Shown here: positions 1 through 7,688 of the stretch, piece after piece | Layout: the number at the start of each line of letters is the position of its first letter | Numbering within the stretch: the stretch's first letter is position 1 | From: an uncultured Bacilli bacterium | Lineage (GTDB): Bacteria > Bacillota_I > Bacilli_A > RF39 > UBA660 | Length of the DNA stretch: 13,670 bases | Direction of reading: 5' to 3' | Assembly (NCBI GenBank): GCA_947628075.1 | Contig: CANQYF010000027.1 | Coordinates: forward strand, 1-13,670 | Position numbers and translations under genes: made by a program | The notes under the pieces: model-generated | Seen by the model: only the letters and a program-made list of their open reading frames with translations | What the model was told of the DNA's origin: nothing | The model's database searches: none

Positions 1-13
1 AATGGTGATCAAA

Positions 14-1282
14 ATGAATGAAATAAAATTAAAAGGTTTAAATGAAACAATTTATTATGATGAATGTGAAAATGGTTTAAAAGTATATATGTGGGTGAAA
101 AAAGATATAAATACTTTTTATGGTACATTATCAGTTAAGTATGGATCTATTTATAATGAATTTAAAGAAGGAAATAAAACTTATAAATTGCCAAAGGGAG
201 TTGCCCATTTTTTAGAACATGTTAAATTCAATGAAGATAAAGATACTACTGCCCATGATTTTTATTTTAAAACGGGATGTGATACCAATGCTTTTACGAC
301 CTTTAATTATACAAATTATCAAGTTTTAGGTAGTGATAATCCTTCTTTAAATATTGAACATTTATTAGATTTTGTTCAAAATGATTATTTTACTAAAAGT
401 ATTGTTAGTAATGAAAAAGGAATTATTGTCGAAGAAGCTAATATGGGAAAAGATGATCCATATACTGTAATGTTATTTAAGCATTTTAGTAATATATTTA
501 ATAATTATGATTATAAATATCCGATTACTGGTAATCCTGAAGACATTAAAAAGATAACTTTAAAAGATATTAAATTAGTTTTTGATAATTTTTATCATCC
601 TGAAAATATGTTTTTGGTTGTAACTGGTAATTTTAATCCTTATGATGTGATGGAAAAGATTAAAGAAAATCAAAAAAATAAGCAATTTAAAAAATTTAAA
701 AAGCCAACTAGAATTATTAAAACTGAAAGTAAAAAGGTTAAAGTACCATATGAAGAAATATCTTTGAATGTTACTAGTAAAAAAATAAAAATCGGTTTTA
801 AAATGGCTAAAAGTAATTTTAAAAATGTTGATGATTTACATATTAGAATCTATTTATCTTTATTATTAAAAGCTAATTTTGGCGCCACAAGTGATTTTAA
901 AGATGAATTATTAGAAAAAGAATTAATTAATAGTTTAAATTATATGGTTGAAATTTTTGATGATTATGTTGTTGTTATGTTCACTATAGATAGTAATTAT
1001 GTTAGTGAAATATTAAATATTTTTGATGAAAAAATTAAGAATATTACCATTGATGAAAATACTTTCAATCGGATGAAAAAAGCCAATGTGGCATCTTTAA
1101 TATTAGAATATGAAGATGTAGAATTTGTTAACAACATCATACAAACGGAAATATTAAACTATGGTGAGATAATTCCTAATTTAAAAGAAATTTATGAAAA
1201 TATTGACTTTAATGAAATGCAAAAATTTATAAATTATTTAGATTTTAAAAATAAAAGTGTATTAATTATAAAACCTTTATAA
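14..1282 (+). CDS. yfmH: M16 family zinc metallopeptidase, YfmH-like
   Basis: This encodes a 422-residue M16 (pitrilysin/insulinase) family protein, probably a cytoplasmic zinc peptidase. The inverted zinc motif HFLEH is at residues 65-69 (His65, Glu68 as base, His69). A downstream GIIVEEANM segment supplies the likely third ligand, Glu141. The length matches one M16 unit of an N-terminal peptidase domain and a C-terminal inactive-type domain. In Bacillota such genes usually sit after a paralogue lacking the zinc motif (YfmF); that gene would lie left of the window and cannot be checked. I chose the ATG at 14 because GGTGAT at 4-9 gives it a ribosome binding site. An in-frame ATG at 2 would add four residues and has no visible context. 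The gene ends at a hairpin terminator shared with rpsD. The family is clear; the substrate is unknown and the symbol is by similarity. Confidence 0.87.
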   Translation: MNEIKLKGLNETIYYDECENGLKVYMWVKKDINTFYGTLSVKYGSIYNEFKEGNKTYKLPKGVAHFLEHVKFNEDKDTTAHDFYFKTGCDTNAFTTFNYTNYQVLGSDNPSLNIEHLLDFVQNDYFTKSIVSNEKGIIVEEANMGKDDPYTVMLFKHFSNIFNNYDYKYPITGNPEDIKKITLKDIKLVFDNFYHPENMFLVVTGNFNPYDVMEKIKENQKNKQFKKFKKPTRIIKTESKKVKVPYEEISLNVTSKKIKIGFKMAKSNFKNVDDLHIRIYLSLLLKANFGATSDFKDELLEKELINSLNYMVEIFDDYVVVMFTIDSNYVSEILNIFDEKIKNITIDENTFNRMKKANVASLILEYEDVEFVNNIIQTEILNYGEIIPNLKEIYENIDFNEMQKFINYLDFKNKSVLIIKPL

Positions 1283-1290
1283 AAAATAAA

Positions 1291-1313
1291 AAAACTTGCA
1301 AACGCAAGTTTTT
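1291..1313. terminator. Bidirectional intrinsic terminator between yfmH and rpsD
   Basis: A perfect 9-bp stem (1291-1299 AAAACTTGC with 1304-1312 GCAAGTTTT) closes an AAAC loop. On the plus strand it ends in a short T run. On the minus strand the A-rich stretch 1281-1294 becomes a long U tract. It lies between two convergent genes and 2 bp from the rpsD stop codon, so it probably stops both transcripts. Confidence 0.85.
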
Positions 1314-1314
1314 A

Positions 1315-1917
1315 TTATCTGTTGTAGTATTCAACAATTAATTGTTCATTAATTTCACTATTAAGTTCGCTTCTTTCAGGTATTCTTACATATTTACCAG
1401 CTTTATTTTTTGCATCAAATTCTAAATATGAAGGAACAGCTGTTTTTTGTTCAATTGCATCGTTAATAGCAGCATGATTTAATGAATGTTCTTTAACACT
1501 AACAATGTCACCTGGCATAACTCTGTATGATGGAATATCAACTTTTTTGCCGTTAACTAAAATATGTCCATGGTTAACTATTTGTCTAGCAGCTCTTCTT
1601 GTTCTAGCCATACCTAAACGATAAACAATATTATCTAGTCTAGATTCTAATAAAACAAGTAAATTTTCACCAGCAATACCTGGCATTTTTTGCGCTTTAT
1701 CAAATACTTTATGGAATTGTTTTTCTGTTAATCCATACATAAATCTAACTTTTTGTTTTTCTTGTAATTGGATACCATATTCGCTAGATTTTTTCTTACG
1801 ATCTTTACCATGCATACCTGGAGCATAAGGACGACGAGCTAAGTCTTTGCCACTTTCTAAAGTTGAAAAGCCAAGTCTTCTTGATTTCTTATAAGCAGGT
1901 CCAGTATATCTTGCCAT
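1315..1917 (-). CDS. rpsD: 30S ribosomal protein S4
   Basis: This is the 200-residue small-subunit protein S4, a primary binder of the 16S rRNA 5' domain and, in Bacillota, a regulator of its own mRNA. The N-terminus MARYTGPAYKKSRRLGFS and the motif YAPGMHGKDRKKKSSEYG are typical. The S4 RNA-binding domain covers about residues 90-155, with ESRLDNIVYRLGMARTRRAARQ at its start. The protein has no cysteine, so it is the zinc-free form. The start is fixed by AAGGAG followed by six bases and ATG. The gene stands alone, as in Bacillus subtilis, not in the alpha operon. It is preceded by its own promoter and a structured leader. The call is secure. Confidence 0.98.
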   Translation of the reverse strand: MARYTGPAYKKSRRLGFSTLESGKDLARRPYAPGMHGKDRKKKSSEYGIQLQEKQKVRFMYGLTEKQFHKVFDKAQKMPGIAGENLLVLLESRLDNIVYRLGMARTRRAARQIVNHGHILVNGKKVDIPSYRVMPGDIVSVKEHSLNHAAINDAIEQKTAVPSYLEFDAKNKAGKYVRIPERSELNSEINEQLIVEYYNR

Positions 1918-2073
1918 TATAATTCTCCTTTCTTTTTATTACAATATTTAGTTTTTATTTTATCTTTTCTATAGGGAGTATCATTTGGAATTTCACTAAA
2001 GGCAGTCTTTAGTTACTTTATAAAAATCTTGATACACATTATAGATAAATAAAATACTGCCAAAATAATTGCA
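1918..2073 (-). promoter_or_regulatory. rpsD leader RNA with pseudoknot (S4 autoregulatory element)
   Basis: The leader of about 155 nt can form three linked helices. In mRNA sense, a hairpin ACTAAAG/CTTTAGT (plus-strand 2007-2013 with 1995-2001) has a loop within ACTGCC. That loop is complementary to GGCAGT further 5' (plus-strand 2056-2061), giving a pseudoknot. An enclosing stem pairs GTATCA (2030-2035) with TGATAC (1978-1983). The ribosome binding site lies downstream. A pseudoknotted S4-binding leader that represses rpsD is established in B. subtilis. Here the pairings are seen directly, and S4 binding is inferred. Confidence 0.85.
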
Positions 2074-2078
2074 TAATT

Positions 2079-2106
2079 ATTATACTATATTTATGGGTTT
2101 TGTCAA
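2079..2106 (-). promoter_or_regulatory. rpsD promoter
   Basis: On the minus strand a perfect -35 TTGACA (2101-2106) and a perfect -10 TATAAT (2079-2084) are 16 bp apart. This is the strongest housekeeping-type promoter in the window and places the rpsD start near 2072, just before the structured leader. Confidence 0.88.
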
Positions 2107-2122
2107 ATATAACCTATTTTTA

Positions 2123-2148
2123 TAAAAAAAACTAGATAATAATCTAGT
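2123..2148 (-). terminator. Intrinsic terminator of the tRNA-Met gene
   Basis: In minus-strand sense a perfect 7-bp stem ACTAGAT/ATCTAGT with a TATT loop (2131-2148) is followed directly by a run of about eight T. It lies 12 bp after the tRNA CCA end and upstream of the rpsD promoter, so it separates the tRNA transcript from rpsD. Confidence 0.85.
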
Positions 2149-2160
2149 AATAATTAACAT

Positions 2161-2237
2161 TGGTAGCGAGAGGGGGATTCGAACCCTCGACCGATCGGGT
2201 ATGAACCGATTGCTCTAGCCAGCTGAGCTATCTCGCC
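2161..2237 (-). tRNA. tRNA-Met(CAT), elongator type
   Basis: This is a 77-nt tRNA with encoded CCA (minus strand, 2163-2161). The 7-bp acceptor stem is GGCGAGA with TCTCGCT and includes a G1-T72 wobble. The anticodon stem ATCGG/CCGAT encloses TTCATAC with anticodon CAT. The T arm is GAGGG/CCCTC with TTCGAAT. The body closely follows the B. subtilis elongator tRNA-Met, including the GGCG start, GCTCAGCTGGCTAGAGC and CGCTACCA. An initiator tRNA would normally have an unpaired 1-72 position (C-A) and a GGG/CCC anticodon stem. A tRNA-Ile2 with lysidine is less likely but cannot be fully excluded from the anticodon alone. Confidence 0.95.
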
Positions 2238-2250
2238 ATAGAACAATACT

Positions 2251-2279
2251 ATATTAACATATTTAAAATAGTTTGACAA
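2251..2279 (-). promoter_or_regulatory. Probable tRNA-Met promoter
   Basis: On the minus strand TTGTCA (2274-2279, one mismatch to TTGACA) is 17 bp from TAATAT (2251-2256, four of six matches). Transcription would start about 7 nt before the tRNA 5' end. The -10 is weak, and TATAGT three bases on is an alternative. This promoter is back to back with that of the ABC exporter. Confidence 0.5.
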
Positions 2280-2302
2280 GAAAAAAATAAAAGATTGCCT
2301 AA

Positions 2303-2332
2303 TTGTAACTTGGTTGTAACATTGGTTATAAT
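2303..2332 (+). promoter_or_regulatory. Exporter promoter with TTGTAAC direct-repeat operator
   Basis: A perfect -10 TATAAT is at 2327-2332. In the -35 region there is no good TTGACA. Instead two identical copies of TTGTAAC lie at 2303-2309 and 2314-2320, 11 bp apart from start to start, one helical turn. OmpR/PhoB-family regulators bind such 7+4 direct repeats and often activate promoters whose -35 box they replace. A regulator of that family is encoded in the same gene cluster. The repeats and spacing are seen; the binding is inferred. Confidence 0.7.
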
Positions 2333-2363
2333 ATAATTAAATTACAAACGAAAGGAAGATTAT

Positions 2364-3035
2364 ATGGAAATTTTAAGAGTTGAAAATTTGACCAAAGTTT
2401 ATGGTAAACAAATGACTAAAGTTGTAGCTTTAGATAACGTTTCTTTTTCCGTTCAAAAAGGCGAATTTGTTGCTATAGTTGGGGCTAGTGGTAGTGGTAA
2501 ATCTACATTACTACATATAATTGGAGGAGTTGATAGACCCACAAGTGGAAAAGTATTTATAGATGGCGAAGATATTTTCTCTTTTAGTGATGATAAATTA
2601 GCTATATTTAGAAGAAGACAAGTTGGATTAATTTATCAATTTTATAATTTAATACCTATTTTAAATGTTGAAGAAAATATTGCTTTACCATTAAAGTTGG
2701 ATAATCGCGAAGTAAATGCCGAAAAATTAGATAATTTATTAAATCTTCTTGGTTTAGAAGAAAGAAGAAAACATTTACCAAATGAATTATCCGGTGGGCA
2801 ACAACAAAGAACTAGTATTGGTAGGGCCTTAATAACTAATCCTACGATTATTTTAGCTGATGAACCAACTGGTAACTTGGATACAAAAGCAAGTGAAGAG
2901 ATTATCAAATTATTAAAACAATCTAATAAAGATTTAAAACAAACAATTATTATGATAACTCATAATATGGAAATTGCTAAAGTAGCTGACCGTATCATTA
3001 AAATTGAAGATGGTAAGATTATTGCGGAGGAGTAA
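2364..3035 (+). CDS. ABC transporter ATP-binding protein, MacB/LolD/BceA type
   Basis: This 223-residue cytoplasmic ATPase powers the FtsX-type permease encoded next. All nucleotide-binding motifs are intact: Walker A GASGSGKST at 40-48, Q-loop Gln92, signature LSGGQ at 142-146, Walker B IILADE at 162-167, D-loop NLD at 171-173 and switch His200. The set LSGGQQQR plus ADEPTGNLD is typical of the MacB/LolD/BceA group, which performs mechanical export or antimicrobial peptide resistance and does not simply import solutes. AAAGGAAG at 2351-2358 sets the ATG. The gene ends 1 bp before the permease ATG, so the two are surely cotranscribed. Its promoter carries a direct repeat suited to the downstream response regulator. 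The substrate cannot be read from the sequence. Confidence 0.93.
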   Translation: MEILRVENLTKVYGKQMTKVVALDNVSFSVQKGEFVAIVGASGSGKSTLLHIIGGVDRPTSGKVFIDGEDIFSFSDDKLAIFRRRQVGLIYQFYNLIPILNVEENIALPLKLDNREVNAEKLDNLLNLLGLEERRKHLPNELSGGQQQRTSIGRALITNPTIILADEPTGNLDTKASEEIIKLLKQSNKDLKQTIIMITHNMEIAKVADRIIKIEDGKIIAEE

Positions 3036-3036
3036 A

Positions 3037-5667
3037 ATGAACTTACTAAATAAATTAACGCTTAAAAATTTAAAGTTAAATAAAAAAAGAACAATCGTAA
3101 CTATTATTGGTATTATGTTATCAGTTGCTTTAATAACGGCGGTATCTTCAATTTATGCTAGTTTTATTGATTCTTTAATAATTTTTGAAACTAGGGAAAA
3201 AGGAAATTTTCATGTAGCTTTTTATAATGTTCCCGTAAATGATTTAGATGTTTTTAAAAATAATCGGAAAATAGATGATTATTTTTTAACAGAAGATATT
3301 GGTTATGCTAAAATAAATTCGCGAAATGAAAATAAACCATATGTTTTTTTAAAAGCATTCTCTAAAAATTCTTTAGCTAATTTATCGATTAAATTAGTTG
3401 AGGGAAGGCTCCCCGAAAATAGTAATGAAATAATTATTCCTACGCATTTAAAAACAAATGGTAGAGTAGAATTACATGTAGGAGATACAATTACTTTAGA
3501 TATTGGGAAAAGGGTAACGAAAGATGGTACTATTTTAAATCAAGATAATCCTTTTATTCTTAACGAAGATTATATAGATATAGAAGATAGTACATATCAA
3601 AGTGAAAAGATAATTGATACTACATCAAAACAATATAAAATAGTAGGTATTATAGAAAGACCAGCTTATAATATTGAACCTTATACTGCTCCTGGATATA
3701 CTTTCATTACTTATACATCTTTAGATGATATGAAAGGTGAAGTATCTGTATATGCTAAATATAATAAACAAGGTGTAAAAGATGCCTTTAAGCTGACCGC
3801 GAATATTATTTCGGTTGATGAAGAATTATTTAATAAAGTTTTAACTAGTGATTATGTTTCTCATGAAATAGTAGAAAAATATGATCAAGAAATGGCAAAT
3901 GCTAAATATAAAATTAATATTAATGATTATTTAATTTCTTTAGAAACTAATCCTATTTCTAATAGTAGTATAGGAGGATTAGGAATAGTGGTTATTATAG
4001 TTATATTAATTATTATATTTACCTCTATATTTTGTATTAAAAATAGTTTTGATATATCTATAACTGAAAAAATTAAACAATATGGGATGTTAAGAAGTAT
4101 TGGTGCTACCAAAAAACAAATAAGAAAAAATGTTTTTTATGAAGCCTCTATTCTTGGATTAATTGGTATTCCAATAGGTATATTATGTGGTCTATTTGCT
4201 AGTTATATTCTTATAATTATAAGTAATTATTTTTTAAATGGTATGATAGCAGAAGGAATAAAATTGCAATTTTCTTTTTCTCTATATGCCATAATAATTG
4301 CCATAGTTTTAGGAATTATTACTATTTATTTTTCGGCATTTAAAAGTGCTAGAAGAGCCTCTAAAGTATCACCAATTGATTCCATACGTAATAGTGCTAA
4401 TATAACTTTAAAATCAAATAAATTAAAAACATCTAAATTAATTTCTAAAATATTTGGTGTTGGGGGAGAAATATCTTATAAAAATTTAAAAAGAAATAAG
4501 AAAAAATATCGAACTACAACTATTTCAATTGTTGTATCAGTTGCGGTTTTTATTGCCCTTTTTGGTTTTATGAATATGGCATTTGCTACAGTAAAATCTT
4601 ATTTAAATATATCAGAATATAATTTAGTTATTAATGCTACTTTAGAAGAAGGTAATATGGCTAAATTTATAGATACGACTAAATTAGATAATATTGAAGA
4701 TTTTACCATCTTAAGACAAACTTACTTTGAAATAAAAAATCCAATAATAAATAAAGAATATATAGATTTTATGGAATTAAACCCAGATGAGTTAATAGAT
4801 ACATTTCAGCTAGATATGTATGTCTTAGGAAATAGTCAATATCAAAAATATTTAGATAGTTTAAACTTATCATATGAAGATATGAAAGATAAAGCTATTT
4901 TATACGATTATTTAAGTCTTAAAAAAACAGATGCTAAAGATAAAATTCATGAAAAATATACCCGTTTCTTTGCCTATGAAATAGGAGATGAACTAAAGGC
5001 GAATTTGCCTAGCCAAGAATATACTCTTCCAATTGGGTATATTACTTCCGAAAAACCATTTGGTTTAAAAGATATTAATCATGAATTTATTATCATAAGC
5101 GATGAATTATTTGATAGTTTGGTAAAAACTAATAATTTAGAGATTTATTATAAAGCAACTGATGCTAATAAATTACAAGATGAAATAGATTTAATGCTGC
5201 AAGGAGAAAATTATTATATTGATAATATTTCAGAAAATGTTAAAATGATGAATAATCTCTTTATTTTAATAGGAATATTCTTATATGGTTTTATAATAGT
5301 TATTTCCCTAATTGGTATTACTAATATTTTTAATACAATTACAACTAGTATGGATTTAAGAAGACAAGAATTTGCTATGTTAAAATCAGTGGGAATGACT
5401 ACTAAAGAATTTAATAGAATGATTAGATTAGAAAGTCTTTTCATTGGTTTAAGAGCTTTATGTTTTGGTATTCCTATCGGCGTAATTTTATCTTATATAA
5501 TATATTATTTTTTAAGAGATGAGAGTATGGTTTATGAATTACCAATAATGGCCATTTTCATTGCCACTTTAGTAGTGTTTATTTTGATTATGTTAATTAT
5601 GAAATATTCAATCAAGAAAATTAATAAACAAAATACTATTGAAACCATTAGAAATGAAAATATTTAA
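3037..5667 (+). CDS. FtsX-family ABC transporter permease with two MacB-like outer domains
   Basis: This is an 876-residue membrane protein partnering the preceding ATPase. I see eight transmembrane segments at about 20-42, 312-336, 369-398, 414-436, 495-518, 740-766, 800-824 and 834-856. This is a duplicated FtsX unit: one helix, a large outer domain (43-311 and 519-739), then three helices, in each half. Each half has the FtsX core loop, QYGMLRSIGATKKQIRK near 349 and QEFAMLKSVGMTTKEFNR near 777. BceB-type permeases have ten helices and a single large outer loop, so this is a different subtype. The start at 3037 follows GGAGGAG at 3026-3032; an in-frame ATG at 3004 lies inside the ATPase gene and lacks a site. 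The likely role is export, or removal of membrane-active compounds. Confidence 0.9.
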   Translation: MNLLNKLTLKNLKLNKKRTIVTIIGIMLSVALITAVSSIYASFIDSLIIFETREKGNFHVAFYNVPVNDLDVFKNNRKIDDYFLTEDIGYAKINSRNENKPYVFLKAFSKNSLANLSIKLVEGRLPENSNEIIIPTHLKTNGRVELHVGDTITLDIGKRVTKDGTILNQDNPFILNEDYIDIEDSTYQSEKIIDTTSKQYKIVGIIERPAYNIEPYTAPGYTFITYTSLDDMKGEVSVYAKYNKQGVKDAFKLTANIISVDEELFNKVLTSDYVSHEIVEKYDQEMANAKYKININDYLISLETNPISNSSIGGLGIVVIIVILIIIFTSIFCIKNSFDISITEKIKQYGMLRSIGATKKQIRKNVFYEASILGLIGIPIGILCGLFASYILIIISNYFLNGMIAEGIKLQFSFSLYAIIIAIVLGIITIYFSAFKSARRASKVSPIDSIRNSANITLKSNKLKTSKLISKIFGVGGEISYKNLKRNKKKYRTTTISIVVSVAVFIALFGFMNMAFATVKSYLNISEYNLVINATLEEGNMAKFIDTTKLDNIEDFTILRQTYFEIKNPIINKEYIDFMELNPDELIDTFQLDMYVLGNSQYQKYLDSLNLSYEDMKDKAILYDYLSLKKTDAKDKIHEKYTRFFAYEIGDELKANLPSQEYTLPIGYITSEKPFGLKDINHEFIIISDELFDSLVKTNNLEIYYKATDANKLQDEIDLMLQGENYYIDNISENVKMMNNLFILIGIFLYGFIIVISLIGITNIFNTITTSMDLRRQEFAMLKSVGMTTKEFNRMIRLESLFIGLRALCFGIPIGVILSYIIYYFLRDESMVYELPIMAIFIATLVVFILIMLIMKYSIKKINKQNTIETIRNENI

Positions 5668-5692
5668 TAAAGAGCTAAAAAGCTCTTTATTT
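5666..5692 (+). terminator. Hairpin between exporter and two-component genes
   Basis: A perfect 11-bp stem AATAAAGAGCT/AGCTCTTTATT (5666-5676 with 5681-5691) closes an AAAA loop and begins inside the permease stop codon. The following T run is short (TTTATTTA), so it may end only part of the transcription and leave some read-through into the regulator gene. Confidence 0.7.
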
Positions 5693-5695
5693 ACG

Positions 5696-5704
5696 TGTTA
5701 TAAT
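5696..5704 (+). promoter_or_regulatory. Possible extended -10 promoter for the two-component genes
   Basis: TGTTATAAT fits the extended -10 form TGnTATAAT, 19 bp before the regulator ATG. There is no -35 box; that position falls in the preceding hairpin. The leader would be only about 12 nt but would still hold AAAGGA. Weak basal expression of the regulator pair is the likely use. Confidence 0.45.
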
Positions 5705-5723
5705 AATTAAGAAAGGAATATTT

Positions 5724-6380
5724 ATGAATATTTTATTAGTTGAGGACAATTTAGCTATTATTGATGGTTTAAAATATGCTTTAAAGATAAATAATTATAA
5801 TGTAATATATAAATTAAATATTAAAGAAGCTAAAGATTTTTTAAATACTAAACCTATGATTGATTTAATTATTTTAGATATTACTTTACCAGATGGTAAT
5901 GGTTTTCAATTATTTAAAGATTTTATCAAAGATTTAAATATACCTACTATATTTTTAACTGCTAAAGATGAAGAAGATAACATCGTTTCTTGTTTAAATG
6001 CCGGAGCGGAAGATTATATTATAAAACCCTTTAGTACAAAAGAATTATTAGCAAGAATAAATAAAATTTTATTAAGAACAGAAAGAAAGAGTATAATTAA
6101 AGTTCAAAATATTAGTTATGATTTAAATAAGTTTATTTTATATAAAGATGATTTACCTATTGAACTTACACCCATAGAATTAAAGATAATCAATTTATTA
6201 TTTTTAAATATTAATAAAGTAGTAAGAAGAAATACTCTTTTAGATAAAATTTGGGAATGGACAGGCAATTATGTTGATGATCATACCATAACTGTTTATT
6301 TAAAAAGAATAAGAGAAAAAATAGGGATAGATATAATAAAAACAGTTAAAGGGATTGGGTATCGAATAGATGAAGAATAA
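5724..6380 (+). CDS. OmpR/PhoB-family response regulator
   Basis: This is a 218-residue DNA-binding response regulator. The receiver domain (about 1-115) has the acidic pair Glu7-Asp8, phosphoacceptor Asp52 in LIILDITLPDGNG, Thr79 and Lys101 in the KPF motif. The C-terminal winged helix (about 122-216) has LTPIELKIINLLFLN, the recognition-helix region DDHTITVYLKRIREKIG and the closing IKTVKGIGYRID. GAAAGGA at 5711-5716 sets the start. Its last codons overlap the kinase gene by 11 bp, so the pair is translationally coupled. The nearby exporter promoter has an 11-bp-spaced TTGTAAC repeat, the most likely target. All key residues are present, so normal phospho-control is expected. Confidence 0.95.
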   Translation: MNILLVEDNLAIIDGLKYALKINNYNVIYKLNIKEAKDFLNTKPMIDLIILDITLPDGNGFQLFKDFIKDLNIPTIFLTAKDEEDNIVSCLNAGAEDYIIKPFSTKELLARINKILLRTERKSIIKVQNISYDLNKFILYKDDLPIELTPIELKIINLLFLNINKVVRRNTLLDKIWEWTGNYVDDHTITVYLKRIREKIGIDIIKTVKGIGYRIDEE

Positions 6381-7587
6381 AATAAAATTAAAAAAATATT
6401 TATTAATAAGTTTGCTAGTGTCTTGTATTTTTGTTGGTTTGTTTATTTGTCTAGAAATTTATGAATATAAAACTTATACAATTAATTATAATATTAAAAT
6501 AAATGGATTAATAAATGTTATAAAAGAAAAATTTCCAGATATCAAAGATGAAGAAATAATTAATATTTTAAATGAAAATAATAATTATTTTGAAAATAAA
6601 CAATTTCTTAAAAAATATGGAATTGATTTTGATAAATCTATTATTATAAAAAATGATAATTATCATTATAAATTCTTGATGATTAATATAACTTATATCA
6701 TATTAATTATCGTTATATTAATGTTTATTTTTATTAAATATAATAAAAATAAAGATAAAGAATTAAAAAATATTACCAAATATATAGAAGAAATTAATAA
6801 AAAAAATTATAATTTACATATTGATTCAAATACTGAAGATGAATTGTCTATTTTAAAAAACGAATTATATAAAATTACAATAATGTTAAAAGAAAGTGCC
6901 GAAAATTCATTGAATGATAAAAAAATTTTAAAAGAATATTTGGAAGATATTTCCCATCAATTAAAAACACCTTTAACATCTATTTATATAATGTTAGATA
7001 ATATAATAGATGATCCATCTATGGAAGAAGAAGTAAGAAATAAATTTATAAATCAAATTAAAAGACAAGTAACTAATATTAATTTTCTAGTAGGAAATTT
7101 ATTAAAATTATCTAAATTTGATGTTAATACAATTAATTTTAATCGAAAACCATATTTAGTAGAAGAACTTATGAAAGAAACTATTCTAAATATAACTAGT
7201 TTATGTGATTTAAAAAATATAAAAATAAATTTGCATAATGAATGTCAAAATAAAATTGTTTGTGATAAAATGTGGCAAGTTGAAGCTTTAACGAATATAT
7301 TAAAAAACGCCATTGAACACTCAAATACTAATGGGGTAATTGAAGTTATGGCCAGAGAAAATAATGTTTATTTTGAAATTGAAATAAAAGATTATGGTAC
7401 AGGTATGGATGCCGAAGATTTGAAACATATTTTTGAAAGATTTTATAAAGGAAAATATTCATCTAATGAAAGTATTGGTATTGGCCTTGCCTTGGCAAAA
7501 ACTATTATTGAAAAAGATAATGGTAAAATAAATGTAAATTCTAAATTAAATAAAGGAACTACTTTTACAATTAAATATTTTAAATAG
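6370..7587 (+). CDS. Membrane sensor histidine kinase
   Basis: This 405-residue kinase is paired with the preceding regulator. Two membrane helices (about 10-28 and 102-123) enclose an outer segment of roughly 70 residues, small but larger than the near-absent sensor of BceS-type kinases. HAMP-like and coiled-coil sequence follows. The dimerisation box has phosphorylated His196 in EDISHQLKTPLTS. The ATPase domain shows N box Asn313 in NILKNAIEHS, G1 DYGTG at 341-345, F box HIFERFYKG at 353-361 and G2 GIGLALA at 370-376. The gene starts inside the end of the regulator gene. The signal is unknown; lysine-rich and asparagine-rich outer sequence gives no clear fold. The coupling to an exporter suggests sensing of membrane stress or a peptide. 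Confidence 0.94.
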   Translation: MKNKIKLKKYLLISLLVSCIFVGLFICLEIYEYKTYTINYNIKINGLINVIKEKFPDIKDEEIINILNENNNYFENKQFLKKYGIDFDKSIIIKNDNYHYKFLMINITYIILIIVILMFIFIKYNKNKDKELKNITKYIEEINKKNYNLHIDSNTEDELSILKNELYKITIMLKESAENSLNDKKILKEYLEDISHQLKTPLTSIYIMLDNIIDDPSMEEEVRNKFINQIKRQVTNINFLVGNLLKLSKFDVNTINFNRKPYLVEELMKETILNITSLCDLKNIKINLHNECQNKIVCDKMWQVEALTNILKNAIEHSNTNGVIEVMARENNVYFEIEIKDYGTGMDAEDLKHIFERFYKGKYSSNESIGIGLALAKTIIEKDNGKINVNSKLNKGTTFTIKYFK

Positions 7588-7615
7588 CAAACTTCCATTT
7601 GTTGTTTATTCTCAC

Positions 7616-7645
7616 TTGCTTAGGTAGCTGAGGTTATTGTATAAT
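7616..7645 (+). promoter_or_regulatory. Possible promoter of the repeat surface protein gene
   Basis: A perfect -10 TATAAT (7640-7645) stands 18 bp after TTGCTT (7616-7621), which matches TTGACA only in TTG. It lies in the 101-bp gap after the kinase gene, where no convincing terminator is seen, so the surface protein may have its own start as well as some read-through. Confidence 0.5.
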
Positions 7646-7688
7646 AAAATATATAAGAAGAATAATAAATAAAGAAGTTGGAAAATAT

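Noticed and set aside
2161..2237. tRNA-Ile2 (lysidine) or initiator tRNA-Met
   Set aside because: The anticodon CAT allows both, but the body matches elongator tRNA-Met of Bacillus closely and lacks the initiator features.
3004..3036. Upstream ATG for the permease at 3004
   Set aside because: It lies within the ATPase gene, adds an unusual arginine-rich leader and lacks a binding site; GGAGGAG supports 3037.
7588..7688. Terminator after the histidine kinase gene
   Set aside because: Only 4-5 bp stems without a T run can be drawn, so read-through into the surface protein gene cannot be excluded.
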